In this document: positions 25,136-33,753 of the stretch, piece by piece
Layout of the letters: each line of letters begins with the position of its first letter
Numbering within the stretch: position 1 is the stretch's first letter
The notes under the pieces: generated by a model
Databases searched by the model: none
The model's input: the letters and a program-made list of their open reading frames with translations, nothing else
Told to the model about the DNA's origin: nothing
Assembly (NCBI GenBank): GCA_965262175.1
Contig: CBDHES010000002.1
Coordinates: 1,674,001 to 1,738,000 of the forward strand
DNA length: 64,000 nucleotides
Direction of reading: 5' to 3'
DNA from: CADEDH01 sp965262175
GTDB lineage: Bacteria; Actinomycetota; Acidimicrobiia; Acidimicrobiales; SZUA-35
Position numbers and translations under genes: made by a program

Positions 25136-26026
25136 TCACTGGTGGTCCGGCTGTTGCCGTCGTCGAACGACCTCGAAGCATGCTACGGCGGCCGCAGCCG
25201 ACACGTTCAGGCTATTCAAGTCTCCGTTCAACGGGATAGCGAGCAGGAGATCCACCCGCTCACGGACGAGTCGAGACAGGCCCCGCCCCTCGGCGCCCAG
25301 CACCAGGGCCACCCCACCCTCGGCCGGCACGCCGCCGAACAGTGGGCGGTCGCCGCCAGCGTCGAGGCCGATCGTGGTCACCCCGGCGTCGGACATGGCC
25401 GACAACGTGGCCGGGATACCCCCGACGATCGCCATCGGTAGGTGCTCGACCGCGCCGGCCGCGGTCTTGGCCACGGTTGGGGTGACATGGACCGAACGGT
25501 GCCGGCCGAGCACCACCCCGGTCACGCCGGCACACTCCGCGGTGCGGAGGACGGCTCCCAGGTTCCCGGGGTCGGTCACCCCGTCGAGCACCAGCAGGAA
25601 GGCCTCCCGCTGGGCGATCAGCTCATCGATGTCGGCTTCGGGCAGCGGGGCGGCGCGGGCGACGACGCCCTGATGGGAGCCGGTGGCCGCTTCCGCCGCC
25701 AACCGCTTCCGACCGATGGGCCGGACGGCGACCCCGAGCTCGCCGGCCAGGTCGACGATGTCATCGATGATGTCGGAGGCGTCGAGATCGTCGGCGACGA
25801 GCACCTCACGAACCCGGCGTCGTCCGGCCAGGAGGAGCTCCCGGACGGCCTGGCGGCCCTCGACCTGGGTTCCGTCGAGGCCTCGGGGCTGGCTCCCCCG
25901 CCGGGGGGCTCCACCGCTCCGCTCGGCCCCAGGGGCCCCTCGACCGGCGCGACCGCCGCCCCGTCGGGATGAACCCGGACGCCCCCCGGCCCGCGAACCA
26001 CCCCCGGCCCCCGATCGACGGCTCAT
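25136..26026 (-). CDS. rlmB: SpoU-type 23S rRNA (guanosine-2'-O-)-methyltransferase
   Basis: 296 residues. A Gly/Arg-rich tail (1-50), the L30e-like substrate-binding domain (GRQAVRELL) and the SPOUT methyltransferase with motifs LDGVTDPGNLGAVLRTAE, ALVLGAEGRGLS and IPLNGDLNSLNVSAAAA. Methylates the 2'-O of G2251 in the peptidyl-transferase P loop (family knowledge). ATG 26026 overlaps the ispF stop (ATGA), the usual actinobacterial ispD-ispF-rlmB order. Confidence 0.92.
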   Translation of the reverse strand: MSRRSGAGGGSRAGGRPGSSRRGGGRAGRGAPGAERSGGAPRRGSQPRGLDGTQVEGRQAVRELLLAGRRRVREVLVADDLDASDIIDDIVDLAGELGVAVRPIGRKRLAAEAATGSHQGVVARAAPLPEADIDELIAQREAFLLVLDGVTDPGNLGAVLRTAECAGVTGVVLGRHRSVHVTPTVAKTAAGAVEHLPMAIVGGIPATLSAMSDAGVTTIGLDAGGDRPLFGGVPAEGGVALVLGAEGRGLSRLVRERVDLLLAIPLNGDLNSLNVSAAAAVACFEVVRRRQQPDHQ

Positions 26027-26508
26027 GGGGCGAGGAGCAGGGCGGCGGCGATACAGGTGATCCCGTCCGCCAGCCCGGCCATCTTCTCGGTCGTCTTGCC
26101 CTTGACCGTGACCGGCGCCCCGACGATCGCCGACAGGTTGGCCTCGATGGCGTCGCGGTGGGGCGCCAGCTTCGGCTTGTCACACACGACCGTGCAGTCG
26201 ATGTTGACCGTCTGCCAGCCGGCCTCGGTCAGGCGCTGGACCGCCTGCTGGAGCAAGCCGAGGCTGTCGGCTCCGGCCAGGCTCTGGTCCGACGACGGGA
26301 ACAGGGTGCCGATATCGCCGAGGTCGCTCGGCCCGAGGAGGGCATCGGTGCAGGCGTGGGCGATGACGTCGGCGTCGCTGTGTCCTTCGAGGCCCAGCAC
26401 CGAGGGGAACGTGACGCCGCCAAGGACCAGGGGCCGATCCGGATCGGGTTCGGGAAGGAACCGGTGGACGTCATAGCCCTGGCCGACCCTGAGCCGTTCA
26501 ACCGACAT
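26023..26508 (-). CDS. ispF: 2-C-methyl-D-erythritol 2,4-cyclodiphosphate synthase
   Basis: 161 residues, typical length. Metal-binding DVHRF (GQGYDVHRF) and the GHSDADVIAHA motif are present, as is VKGKTTEKMAG near the C-terminus. Fifth step of the MEP isoprenoid pathway: closes the cyclodiphosphate with loss of CMP. ATG 26508 overlaps the end of ispD by 11 bases, and the stop overlaps rlmB. Confidence 0.96.
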   Translation of the reverse strand: MSVERLRVGQGYDVHRFLPEPDPDRPLVLGGVTFPSVLGLEGHSDADVIAHACTDALLGPSDLGDIGTLFPSSDQSLAGADSLGLLQQAVQRLTEAGWQTVNIDCTVVCDKPKLAPHRDAIEANLSAIVGAPVTVKGKTTEKMAGLADGITCIAAALLLAP

Positions 26509-27178
26509 GCTCGACCTCCGCCAGAAGTGCCTCCGCCAGTCGGAGGTCGTGGGGCTGGGTGATCTTGAGGTTGGCCGTCTCCCCGTCGACGTGAACCACC
26601 GGGAGGCCGAGCCGGTCGAGGAGCGCGGCATCGTCGGTGGCCACCTGATCGGAGCGGTGGGCCTCCCGGAGGTCGTCGAGGCGGAATCCCTGGGGGGTCT
26701 GCACGGCGACGAACCGGGACCGGTCGACCGGCTCGCCCTCCACCGTCCGCAGGCTGTCGGTGACCGGCACGACCGGCACCACCCCCGCTGCGCCGGCCGC
26801 CAGGGCGTCGACCACCCGCTCGGCGAGGGCCGGCGTGGCCAACGGTCGAGCGGCGTCGTGCACGAGCACGTGGGTCGCCTCGGGACCGAGCGCGGCCAAC
26901 CCCGCCCGGACGGAGTCGGATCGGGTGGCACCGCCCGGGACGATGGCGTCGACCGGGAGGTCGGCGAGCTCGACGCAGAGGTCGGACCATCGATCCTGCG
27001 GAACGACGACGACGACGCCGGCGACAACGGGGGCGATGGCGTCGACCGACCAGTCGAGGACCCGGCGCCCACCCAGGATCTGGAGCTGTTTCAACGCGCC
27101 GAACCGGGCGCCGGACCCGCCGGCGACCACGATGGCCCACGGCCGAACGGAGGCTCGATCGTCGCTCAAGGAGACCAC
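26498..27178 (-). CDS. ispD: 2-C-methyl-D-erythritol 4-phosphate cytidylyltransferase
   Basis: 226 residues with the nucleotidyltransferase loop VVAGGSGARFGALKQLQ, LVHDAARPL, and the C-terminal NLKITQPHDL. Transfers CMP to MEP in isoprenoid synthesis. The start is taken as GTG 27178; TTG 27169 is an alternative. CarD, which often precedes ispD in Actinobacteria, is absent; a divergent Crp/Fnr gene lies there instead. Confidence 0.95.
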   Translation of the reverse strand: MVSLSDDRASVRPWAIVVAGGSGARFGALKQLQILGGRRVLDWSVDAIAPVVAGVVVVVPQDRWSDLCVELADLPVDAIVPGGATRSDSVRAGLAALGPEATHVLVHDAARPLATPALAERVVDALAAGAAGVVPVVPVTDSLRTVEGEPVDRSRFVAVQTPQGFRLDDLREAHRSDQVATDDAALLDRLGLPVVHVDGETANLKITQPHDLRLAEALLAEVEHVG

Positions 27179-27218
27179 GCTATCGAGGTCGGGGCGGCCA
27201 AAGTGGATCGTGATGGTC

Positions 27219-27224
27219 TAGTCT
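27219..27224 (+). promoter_or_regulatory. candidate -10 box (TAGTCT) for the Crp/Fnr gene
   Basis: TAGTCT fits the TAnnnT pattern, implying a 5' leader of about 55 bases before ATG 27287. No matching -35 box. No TGTGA-N6-TCACA site was found. Confidence 0.35.
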
Positions 27225-27286
27225 CGCCGCCAAAGCGTTTTCCACCGGGACACGCGCCGTCACGAACCGGAGCCTTGCAGGAGATC

Positions 27287-27946
27287 ATGGTTGACGTCGA
27301 GCAGCTGGCAGCGGTCGAGCTCTTTCGCGACATGGACCCAGAGACCCTCCGGGCCTTGGCCGGGGCGGCGTCGGTCCGCCGCTTGGCGCGGGGCGACGTG
27401 CTGTTCACCGAGAACGATGAGCCGACGGAGCTGTACGTCGTCGTGAGTGGCCGGATCGCCATGGTGAACCGGTCGATCGACGGCCGGGAGTCGGTCGTGG
27501 CGTTGATGGAACCGGGCGATCTGTTCGGCGAGATGCCGCTGTTCGACGGCCTGAACCGGTCGACCGATGGGCGGGCGTTGGAGACCTCCGAGGTCATCGC
27601 CATTCCCTACAGCCCTCTCAAGGTCCTCTACGACGACCAGCCCGATCATCTGTGGCGGGTCGTCGAGCTGTTCTCGACCCGGCTCCGGGCGATGGACGGG
27701 GTGCTGGCCGATTCGGTCTTCCTCGACGTGACCGGCCGGACCGCCAAGCGGCTCCTCGAGATCGCCGGCGATGCCGACGACTTCTCGCTTCCGGTGACCC
27801 AGGAGGAGCTGGCGGGGATGGTCGGGGCGAGCCGGGAGCGGGTCAACAAGGCGATCGCCTCGTTCGTCCGGCTCGGCTGGATCGAGCAACGGGATCGGCG
27901 GTACCACATCGTGGATCGGAACCAGCTCGAGCTCCGGTCCCGCTGA
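27287..27946 (+). CDS. Crp/Fnr-family transcriptional regulator
   Basis: 219 residues: cyclic-nucleotide-binding beta-barrel (1-115; motif GDLFGEMPLFDG), dimerisation helix, and a winged-helix domain with recognition segment TQEELAGMVGASRERVNKAI. The effector pocket resembles Crp rather than Fnr (no N-terminal cysteine cluster), consistent with a GlxR-like regulator, but the ligand is not proved. ATG 27287 has AGGAG at ideal spacing. Divergent from ispD and convergent with disA. Confidence 0.88.
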   Translation: MVDVEQLAAVELFRDMDPETLRALAGAASVRRLARGDVLFTENDEPTELYVVVSGRIAMVNRSIDGRESVVALMEPGDLFGEMPLFDGLNRSTDGRALETSEVIAIPYSPLKVLYDDQPDHLWRVVELFSTRLRAMDGVLADSVFLDVTGRTAKRLLEIAGDADDFSLPVTQEELAGMVGASRERVNKAIASFVRLGWIEQRDRRYHIVDRNQLELRSR

Positions 27947-27953
27947 GCGGGGC

Positions 27954-29024
27954 TCAGAAGCGGTCGAGGATCGTCGACCCGGCCAGGCGATCCGTTCCCT
28001 CCTTGAGGGCCTTGGCTCGGCCGGGGCCGACGCCCGACACCACCTCCAGCTCAGCGATCGACGCTCGGAGGACCCGCCCCAGGGTCCCGAACTCATCGAT
28101 CACGGCCGCGACGACCTGATCGCTGACCCGGGGGAGCTTCGAGAGGAGCCGGTGACCCCGGGGTTCGATGGTCGCATCCAGCTCGGGGACCAGGCCGCCG
28201 AGCTCGAGGGTCCGAGCCAGGTGGCCATCGTCGAACAGGGCCTCGTCGTCGAGAGCGGCCAGGGCGGCCATCGTCTCGTCGAGGTTGGTCGACTCGACGT
28301 GGCGGACATAGTCCTTGATGAGCAGCCGCCGGTCATCGTCGACCCCGACCATCAGCTCCTCCAGCTGGAGGCGGACCAGGCGGCCATCCGAGCCCAGCTC
28401 GACCAGGTTCCGCTCGATCTCATTGGAGATGCGAAGCACCATCTCGGCCCGCTGGATCACCTCGACCACGTCTCGGACGGTGACCAGATCCTCGACCTCC
28501 AACGCCGTGAGGTTCTGGGAGACCAGGTCGAGGCGAGCCCGGTACCGCTCCAGGGTCTGGATCGCCTGGTTGGATCGCTCGAGGAGCCGGCTGGCCGACG
28601 ACAGATGGTGCATCTGGTCGCCGACGTAGATCTGGATCTCCTTGCGGGACTCCGAGACGGCGACGGTCGGGATGCTGAGGGATCGGGCAACCCGTTCGGC
28701 GGTCCGGTGCCGGGTCCCGGTCTCCGAGGTCTGAACGTTGGGGTTCGGAACGAGATGGACGTTGGCCCGGGCGATCCGGCTGGCGTCATCGGCGAGGATG
28801 ATCGCACCGTCCATCTTGGCCAACTCGGAGAGTCGCTGGGGGGTGAAGGCCGCGTCGAGCAGGAACCCACCGGAGCAGATGTTGAGGACCTCGGGGCCGT
28901 CGCCGATCACGATCAACGCCCCGCGACCCGACAGCAGGATCCGATCGAGACCGGTTCGGAGTGGCGAGCCCGGTGCGACCTGGGCCATGGCCCGCAACAA
29001 CGCACCTTCGACCCGGCTTTCCAT
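27954..29024 (-). CDS. disA: DNA integrity scanning protein, diadenylate cyclase
   Basis: 356 residues in the DisA order: diadenylate cyclase domain (DGA at 72-74, GTRHRTAERVA at 103-113), helical linker, and a C-terminal helix-hairpin-helix (VSGVGPGRAKAL) that binds branched DNA. Makes c-di-AMP from two ATP. ATG 29024 is the first start that fits the family; an upstream GTG cluster near 29054 is possible. Lies just after radA on the same strand, the classical arrangement in which RadA restrains DisA. Confidence 0.95.
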   Translation of the reverse strand: MESRVEGALLRAMAQVAPGSPLRTGLDRILLSGRGALIVIGDGPEVLNICSGGFLLDAAFTPQRLSELAKMDGAIILADDASRIARANVHLVPNPNVQTSETGTRHRTAERVARSLSIPTVAVSESRKEIQIYVGDQMHHLSSASRLLERSNQAIQTLERYRARLDLVSQNLTALEVEDLVTVRDVVEVIQRAEMVLRISNEIERNLVELGSDGRLVRLQLEELMVGVDDDRRLLIKDYVRHVESTNLDETMAALAALDDEALFDDGHLARTLELGGLVPELDATIEPRGHRLLSKLPRVSDQVVAAVIDEFGTLGRVLRASIAELEVVSGVGPGRAKALKEGTDRLAGSTILDRF

Positions 29025-29145
29025 GGTGGCATGGTAGACGACCACCTCGCGGTCAGGAGCATGACGGAACCCCGGACCGGCCACCGGTGACCGGGCCGCC
29101 ACCAGCAGCCCGAAACAGGACGCGGACGGAGCGGACGGTTGCCGT

Positions 29146-30516
29146 TCAGGCCGCCCGTGGTCGCCGATTGGGCAGCGAAGCCAACGCATCGGCCAACGTC
29201 GGAGCCCGGATCAACGTCATCCCCGTCGGCCCGTCGGGGGCCGATGCCGGCACCAGGGCAGAGCGGAAACCCAGCCGGTAGGCCTCCTGGAGCCGTAGCT
29301 CGATGAGGGGGACGGACCGCAGCTCGCCGCCGAGCCCCACCTCGCCGCAGGCCACCAGCTCGGGAGGGACGGCGAGGTCCTGGATGGACGAGGTGAGGGC
29401 CACCGCCAGGGCCAGATCGGCCCCGGGCTCGACCACCTCGGCGCCGCCGGCGGCCGAGACGAAGACGTCGGTCGAGGCCAACGGGAACCCGACCCGGCGG
29501 ATCAGGACCGCCGACACCAGGGCCAACCGGCGCCGATCGATGCCCTGGATCGCCACGTGACCCGAGTCGGGTGAGACGTCGACGGTGAGCGCCTGGATCT
29601 CGGCGAGGACGGGGCGGCGACCCTCGAGCGTCGGCACCACCACCGAACCCGGGAGACCGACGGGGCGATCGGTCAGGAATCGGCCCGATGGGTCGGCGAC
29701 GGTGGCCAGGCCGGTAGCCGTCATCTCGAACAAGCCGACCTCGGAGGTGGGGCCGAACCGATGCTTGGCGGCGCGGAGGAAGCGGAGCTCGCCCGCTCGG
29801 TCGCCGCCGAAGGCGAGGACGGTGTCGACCAGGTGCTCGATCACCCGGGGACCGGCCAGCGCACCGTCCTTGGTGACGTGCCCGATCATCACCACCGACA
29901 CCCCGGTGAGCTTGGCCGCCTCGACCAGGCGCTCGGTGGCCGCCCGGAGGTGGGTGATCGTGCCCGGCGAGCCGTCGATATCGGCCACCCGGAGGGTTTG
30001 GATCGAGTCGATCACCACCACCAGCGGGCGGGCCGACTCCATGGCGGCGACCACCGACTCGACCGACGCCTCGGCCAACACCGACAACGTCGGTGGAACC
30101 TCACCCAACCGGTGGGCTCGGGCGGCGATCTGGCTCGGCGCTTCCTCCCCCGCCACGACCATGGCCGTGGCCCCGGTGCCGGCGACGGCCACCGCCAACT
30201 GGAGGGTCAGGGTCGACTTGCCGATGCCGGGCTCACCACCGAGGAGCGTGACCGAGCCGGCCGTGAGCCCACCCCCGAGGACCCGATCGACCTCGTCGAG
30301 CCCCGTCGGGGTGGGGACGGCGCTGGCGCCGTCGAACGCGGCGAGCGCTTCGATCGACGGGGCGACGGGGGGCCGTGGGCGCCGTGCAGGGTCGTGAGAC
30401 GCCGGATCGACCTCCTCGATCGTGCCCCACGACGAACACCGGCTACACCGGCCGGCCCATGCGGGCGTCTCGGCGCCACACTCTCGACAGACAAACGATC
30501 GACCTTTGCGAGCCAT
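29146..30516 (-). CDS. radA: DNA repair ATPase RadA
   Basis: 456 residues. Zinc finger cysteines C10, C13, C24 and C27; Walker A GGEPGIGKST; Lon-like C-terminal domain (VSAAGGAEVVEPGADLALA). The RadA signature normally KNRFG reads KHRFG here. RadA is a RecA-paralogue helicase that extends heteroduplex at recombination intermediates. Co-oriented with disA 121 bases downstream. Confidence 0.95.
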   Translation of the reverse strand: MARKGRSFVCRECGAETPAWAGRCSRCSSWGTIEEVDPASHDPARRPRPPVAPSIEALAAFDGASAVPTPTGLDEVDRVLGGGLTAGSVTLLGGEPGIGKSTLTLQLAVAVAGTGATAMVVAGEEAPSQIAARAHRLGEVPPTLSVLAEASVESVVAAMESARPLVVVIDSIQTLRVADIDGSPGTITHLRAATERLVEAAKLTGVSVVMIGHVTKDGALAGPRVIEHLVDTVLAFGGDRAGELRFLRAAKHRFGPTSEVGLFEMTATGLATVADPSGRFLTDRPVGLPGSVVVPTLEGRRPVLAEIQALTVDVSPDSGHVAIQGIDRRRLALVSAVLIRRVGFPLASTDVFVSAAGGAEVVEPGADLALAVALTSSIQDLAVPPELVACGEVGLGGELRSVPLIELRLQEAYRLGFRSALVPASAPDGPTGMTLIRAPTLADALASLPNRRPRAA

Positions 30517-30808
30517 ACCCCGACCCTAGGAACGGCCTGTGACAGCGATGATCGGTGGACGGGCCCCGGGCCGGGGGGGGACGGCGCCGACGACCCTGGA
30601 CCGGGTGGGCCGATCCGTCGGGCAGGGCCCGTGGGCCGGGCGACCCATGTCGGGGCGGGGTCCAACATGTCGAAGGACCCCTCAAGTTCGAGACCCCAAT
30701 CGTCGATCATCGATGACGGGAAGAGTTTCGAAAAACCTCTCAAGGTCACTACCGATCGTGACGAGGAATCTTCGTGCACGGAGGAAGAACACGAAGGGCT
30801 CGCCACCA
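30517..30808. other. divergent intergenic region radA / sigma factor
   Basis: 292 bases between divergent starts. The sigma-proximal half (30680-30790) is visibly AT-richer than its surroundings and should hold the sigma promoter. I see no convincing gene, repeat or terminator. Confidence 0.5.
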
Positions 30809-31693
30809 ATGACCGAATCCCAAGCCGACCTGAACGCACGTATCGAGGCCAACCTGCCGCTCGTCAAACACGTGGTGTTCCAGGTCGCCGTCCACTTTCC
30901 CCGCCACGTGGACCGCGAGGAGCTGGCCCGGGCCGGCGCGCTCGGTCTGGTCGAGGCGGCCCGCCGGTACGACGACAGCCGCGGCGTGCCCTTCGAACGG
31001 TTCGCCGCCCAGCGGATCCGGGGGGCCATCCTCGACTCGGTTCGGGCCGCCGACTGGGCTCCCCGCTCGGTGCGGCTCCTGGCCCGCCGCTTGGAGGCGA
31101 CCGAGCAACACCTCGCCACCCAGTTGGGCCGGGTCCCCAACCTCGATGAGATGGCCGCCGAGTTGGAGGTCAGCCCCGAGGAGCTGTCGAAGCTCCAGGA
31201 TCGCCTCTTCCGCTCGGTCGTCCTCGCCCTCGACCACGAGACCAGCGACGACTCCGACGAGGACCTCACGCTGGTCGAGATCCTCAAGGACCGGTCGGCG
31301 GTCGAGCCGCTCGAAGAGTTGGAGACCCGCGAGCTCCATACCTATCTCCGGGACGCCATCGATCTCCTGCCGGAGCGGCAGCGGTTCGTCGTCGTCGGCT
31401 ACTTCCTGGACGGAAAGACGTCGCAGGATCTGGCTCGCTTTCTCGGTGTCACCGAGTCCCGGATCTCCCAACTTCGCAGCGAGGCGCTACGGAACCTGAA
31501 GCTCGGCATCGAAGCCCAGTACTCCGACGCCGAGCCCGAGGGAGCGCCCGTCGGTCGGGTGGCCAAGCGCCAGGCGGCCTACATCGACTCGATCGGTACC
31601 GCGTCGGACTGGAAGAACCGGCTCACCCGGTGGGACACCGAGTACGACGTGCCCGAGGAGCCCCTCCTGCCCGTCGCATCGATCAACGGCTGA
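30809..31693 (+). CDS. sigma-70 family factor, FliA/WhiG type
   Basis: 294 residues with sigma regions 2, 3 and 4 but no region 1: ELARAGALGLVEAARRYD (region 2), FAAQRIRGAILDSVRAADWAPRSVR (regions 2.4-3.0, with the DxxR..DWxPRSVR FliA/WhiG hallmark) and DGKTSQDLARFLGVTESRISQL (region 4.2). The C-terminal ~55 residues are an unusual extension. ATG 30809 is preferred; an in-frame extension upstream would start in non-conserved sequence. No flagellar genes are nearby, so a developmental or pilus-related WhiG-like role is more likely than motility. Confidence 0.9.
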   Translation: MTESQADLNARIEANLPLVKHVVFQVAVHFPRHVDREELARAGALGLVEAARRYDDSRGVPFERFAAQRIRGAILDSVRAADWAPRSVRLLARRLEATEQHLATQLGRVPNLDEMAAELEVSPEELSKLQDRLFRSVVLALDHETSDDSDEDLTLVEILKDRSAVEPLEELETRELHTYLRDAIDLLPERQRFVVVGYFLDGKTSQDLARFLGVTESRISQLRSEALRNLKLGIEAQYSDAEPEGAPVGRVAKRQAAYIDSIGTASDWKNRLTRWDTEYDVPEEPLLPVASING

Positions 31694-31706
31694 GCCGGCG
31701 CCCTCA

Positions 31707-32060
31707 TCAGCCCTGGGCGAGGCAGAACTCGTTGCCCTCGACGTCGGTCAGCACGGCCCACGAGACGCCCCACTCGTCCTTGTCGGCCACGTGGGTTGCG
31801 CCCAGCTCGACCAGCCGGGCCACCTCGGCCGGCCGGTCGTCGGCCACCAGATCGACGTGGACCCGGTTCTTGGCCGACTTGGGCTCCGGGACCTTGAGGA
31901 ACAGCCACGCAGGGGTGGCTTCGGTGGCTCCCCGCCCGATCGACGCGAAGTAGGGCGAGGCACCGTCGTCGATGGGGCGACCGAGCGCAGCCGCCCAGAA
32001 GGCGGCGACCGTCGGCGGGTCGTCGCAGTCGATCGCCACGTGCTCCAGGTGCAGGGTCAT
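31707..32060 (-). CDS. VOC-family protein (glyoxalase-like)
   Basis: 117 residues, one VOC module pair: LEHVAIDCDDPPTVAAFWAAALG at the start, HVDLVADDR in the middle and VLTDVEGNEFCL at the end, the common actinobacterial Glyoxalase_6 pattern. Probably a metal-dependent or binding protein; substrate unknown. ATG 32060 overlaps the MerR stop (ATGA), so it is co-expressed with and likely controlled by that regulator. Confidence 0.85.
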   Translation of the reverse strand: MTLHLEHVAIDCDDPPTVAAFWAAALGRPIDDGASPYFASIGRGATEATPAWLFLKVPEPKSAKNRVHVDLVADDRPAEVARLVELGATHVADKDEWGVSWAVLTDVEGNEFCLAQG

Positions 32061-32923
32061 GGTTCCTCCTCGAGGATCGGCCAGTGGATCTCGGTCCGGA
32101 ACTGGCGGTGGTCGGTGGTCTGCTCGTAGCTGACGAGGTAGCACTCCCGGACCCATTCATCGCTGGCCCGAGCGTGGTAGGCGACCCACTCCCCGAGGGA
32201 GGCGTAGGTGTCGCCGATCGTGTCGTAGGGCCCGCGGTGCACGGCGACGGCGGCGGTCACCGCCGGGACCTCGATCAGGTCGATCCCCGAGCCGGGCGGT
32301 GGCGCCACCGCCTCGACGATCGGGACGATGGCCACCGCCGGCTCGTCGGCGGAATCGTGGAGCTCGGGGGCGAACAGCGCCGAGGGCGGCCCGGCCGGCG
32401 CCACCCCGATCGAGGCCATGGCACCGGCCAGCCGGGGATAGGCCTGGGCGAAGAACGGAGCGAAGCCCTCAACCGGCATCCGGTCCCGAATCGCCAGGGC
32501 ATGACGGTGTTCCACGGTCCGGACGTGGACGAGGTCGGTCCGGTCGGGGGCGGCGACCGCACCCTGGAGCTCGGCGACGATCCGCTCGGTCTCCACCAGG
32601 CGGGCCTGCATGACCTCGGCGTGGTCGGCAAGGAGCTTCCCCGTCAGATCGGGGTCTCGGGCATCGAGGATCCGCCCGATCACGTCGAGGGGCACGTCGA
32701 GCTCCCGGAGTCGACGGAGCGCGACGGCATCGGAGAGTTGGCCGGGGTGGTAGGCCCGGTAGCCGGTCTCGGGGTCGATCGACGCCGGGATGAGAATGCC
32801 CCGCTCGTGGTACGCCCGGAGCGACCGGACCGACAGCAGGCTGGCCCGGGAGAACACCCCGATCGTCATCAACGGTCGACCACCGGGTCCGGGGCCGGTT
32901 CGATCGGTGGGATCGTCGCTCAT
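32057..32923 (-). CDS. MerR-family regulator with GyrI-like effector domain
   Basis: 288 residues. Winged-helix MerR domain (SVRSLRAYHERGIL, then GYRAYHPGQL), a coiled-coil helix to about residue 125, and a GyrI/BmrR-like C-terminal ligand domain ending in EIHWPI. Such proteins bind hydrophobic or cationic compounds. ATG 32923 sits 6 bases after a -10 box, a leaderless start. The promoter has the MerR-type 19-base spacer with an inverted repeat inside, so autoregulation is expected. Confidence 0.9.
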   Translation of the reverse strand: MSDDPTDRTGPGPGGRPLMTIGVFSRASLLSVRSLRAYHERGILIPASIDPETGYRAYHPGQLSDAVALRRLRELDVPLDVIGRILDARDPDLTGKLLADHAEVMQARLVETERIVAELQGAVAAPDRTDLVHVRTVEHRHALAIRDRMPVEGFAPFFAQAYPRLAGAMASIGVAPAGPPSALFAPELHDSADEPAVAIVPIVEAVAPPPGSGIDLIEVPAVTAAVAVHRGPYDTIGDTYASLGEWVAYHARASDEWVRECYLVSYEQTTDHRQFRTEIHWPILEEEP

Positions 32924-32929
32924 GGGCCC

Positions 32930-32960
32930 ATCGTGGACCCTCCCCCCGATGGAGGGTCAA
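32930..32960 (-). promoter_or_regulatory. MerR-type promoter with 19-bp spacer and inverted repeat
   Basis: On the minus strand TTGACC (32960-32955) and CACGAT (32935-32930) are separated by exactly 19 bases. GACCCTCC/GGAGGGTC (32936-32943 and 32951-32958, 7-base spacer) form a perfect dyad within it. Long spacer plus dyad is the hallmark of MerR-family target promoters. Confidence 0.75.
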
Positions 32961-33024
32961 GGCCCCGGGCCACCGGCCGCCAAAATGGCGAGCCGATACT
33001 GCCCGACTCGGGCAACGATGGACC

Positions 33025-33717
33025 ATGGACCCCATCGACTACTGGCCGTTGTTCGGGCTGCGTATCACGACCCCCCGACTGGAGCTGCGGGTACCGACCG
33101 ACGACGACATCGGCTCCCTCATCGCCGTGGCCCGGGCCGGCATCCACGAGCCGTCGACGATGCCCTTCTCCACCCCATGGACCGACACGCCGTCGCCCCG
33201 CTTCGAGCGAGAGGCCGCCCAGCACTTCTGGGCGGCGCGGTCGACCCACACCGTCGACGAGTGGAACCTCATCCTGGCCGTCGTGCTCGACGGGACGGTG
33301 GTCGGCGTCCAGGGGCTCTCGGCCAAGCGGTTCCCCGTCCTCCGGACCGCCGAGACGGGATCCTGGCTCGGTCGGGACCACCAGGGCCGAGGCCTGGGTA
33401 CCGAGATGCGGTTCGCCGTGCTCCATCTGGCCTTCGAGGATCTCGGGGCGCGAGCGGTGACCAGCGGCGCCTACCTCGACAACCTCGCCTCCCAACGGGT
33501 GTCGGAGGCGACCGGCTACGAGCGGAACGGGACCATGGACAGCCTCCGCCGGGGACGTCGGGCGGAGCAGATCCGGTACCGGATCACGGTCGAACGATGG
33601 CGGGCCGGAGGGCCCGACTTCGACATCGCAGTGACCGGCCTCGACCGCTGCCGGGACCTGTTCGAACCGGAGCCGGAGCCGGAACCAGGCGAGCGACCGG
33701 ACGCCGCGCCATCGTGA
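33025..33717 (+). CDS. GNAT family N-acetyltransferase (RimJ/RimL-like)
   Basis: 230 residues. RimJ/RimL type: TPRLELRVPTDDDI at the N-terminus, acetyl-CoA loop HQGRGLGTEMR, and AYLDNLASQRVSEATGYERNG. Acceptor unknown. The C-terminus carries a short EPEPEPE tract. Divergent from the MerR gene, whose operator lies about 65 bases upstream, so it could also respond to that regulator. Confidence 0.87.
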   Translation: MDPIDYWPLFGLRITTPRLELRVPTDDDIGSLIAVARAGIHEPSTMPFSTPWTDTPSPRFEREAAQHFWAARSTHTVDEWNLILAVVLDGTVVGVQGLSAKRFPVLRTAETGSWLGRDHQGRGLGTEMRFAVLHLAFEDLGARAVTSGAYLDNLASQRVSEATGYERNGTMDSLRRGRRAEQIRYRITVERWRAGGPDFDIAVTGLDRCRDLFEPEPEPEPGERPDAAPS

Positions 33718-33730
33718 CCCTCGCGCCCCC

Positions 33731-33753
33731 GAGCATCGGTGACCCCGATGCTC
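33731..33753. terminator. bidirectional stem-loop between convergent genes
   Basis: GAGCATCGG and CCGATGCTC form a perfect 9-bp stem with a 5-base loop directly after the GNAT stop and touching the stop of the opposing gene. Confidence 0.75.

Noticed and set aside
30809..31693. Flagellar sigma factor FliA
   Set aside because: The fold fits FliA/WhiG, but no flagellar or chemotaxis genes occur in the window, so a motility role is not claimed.
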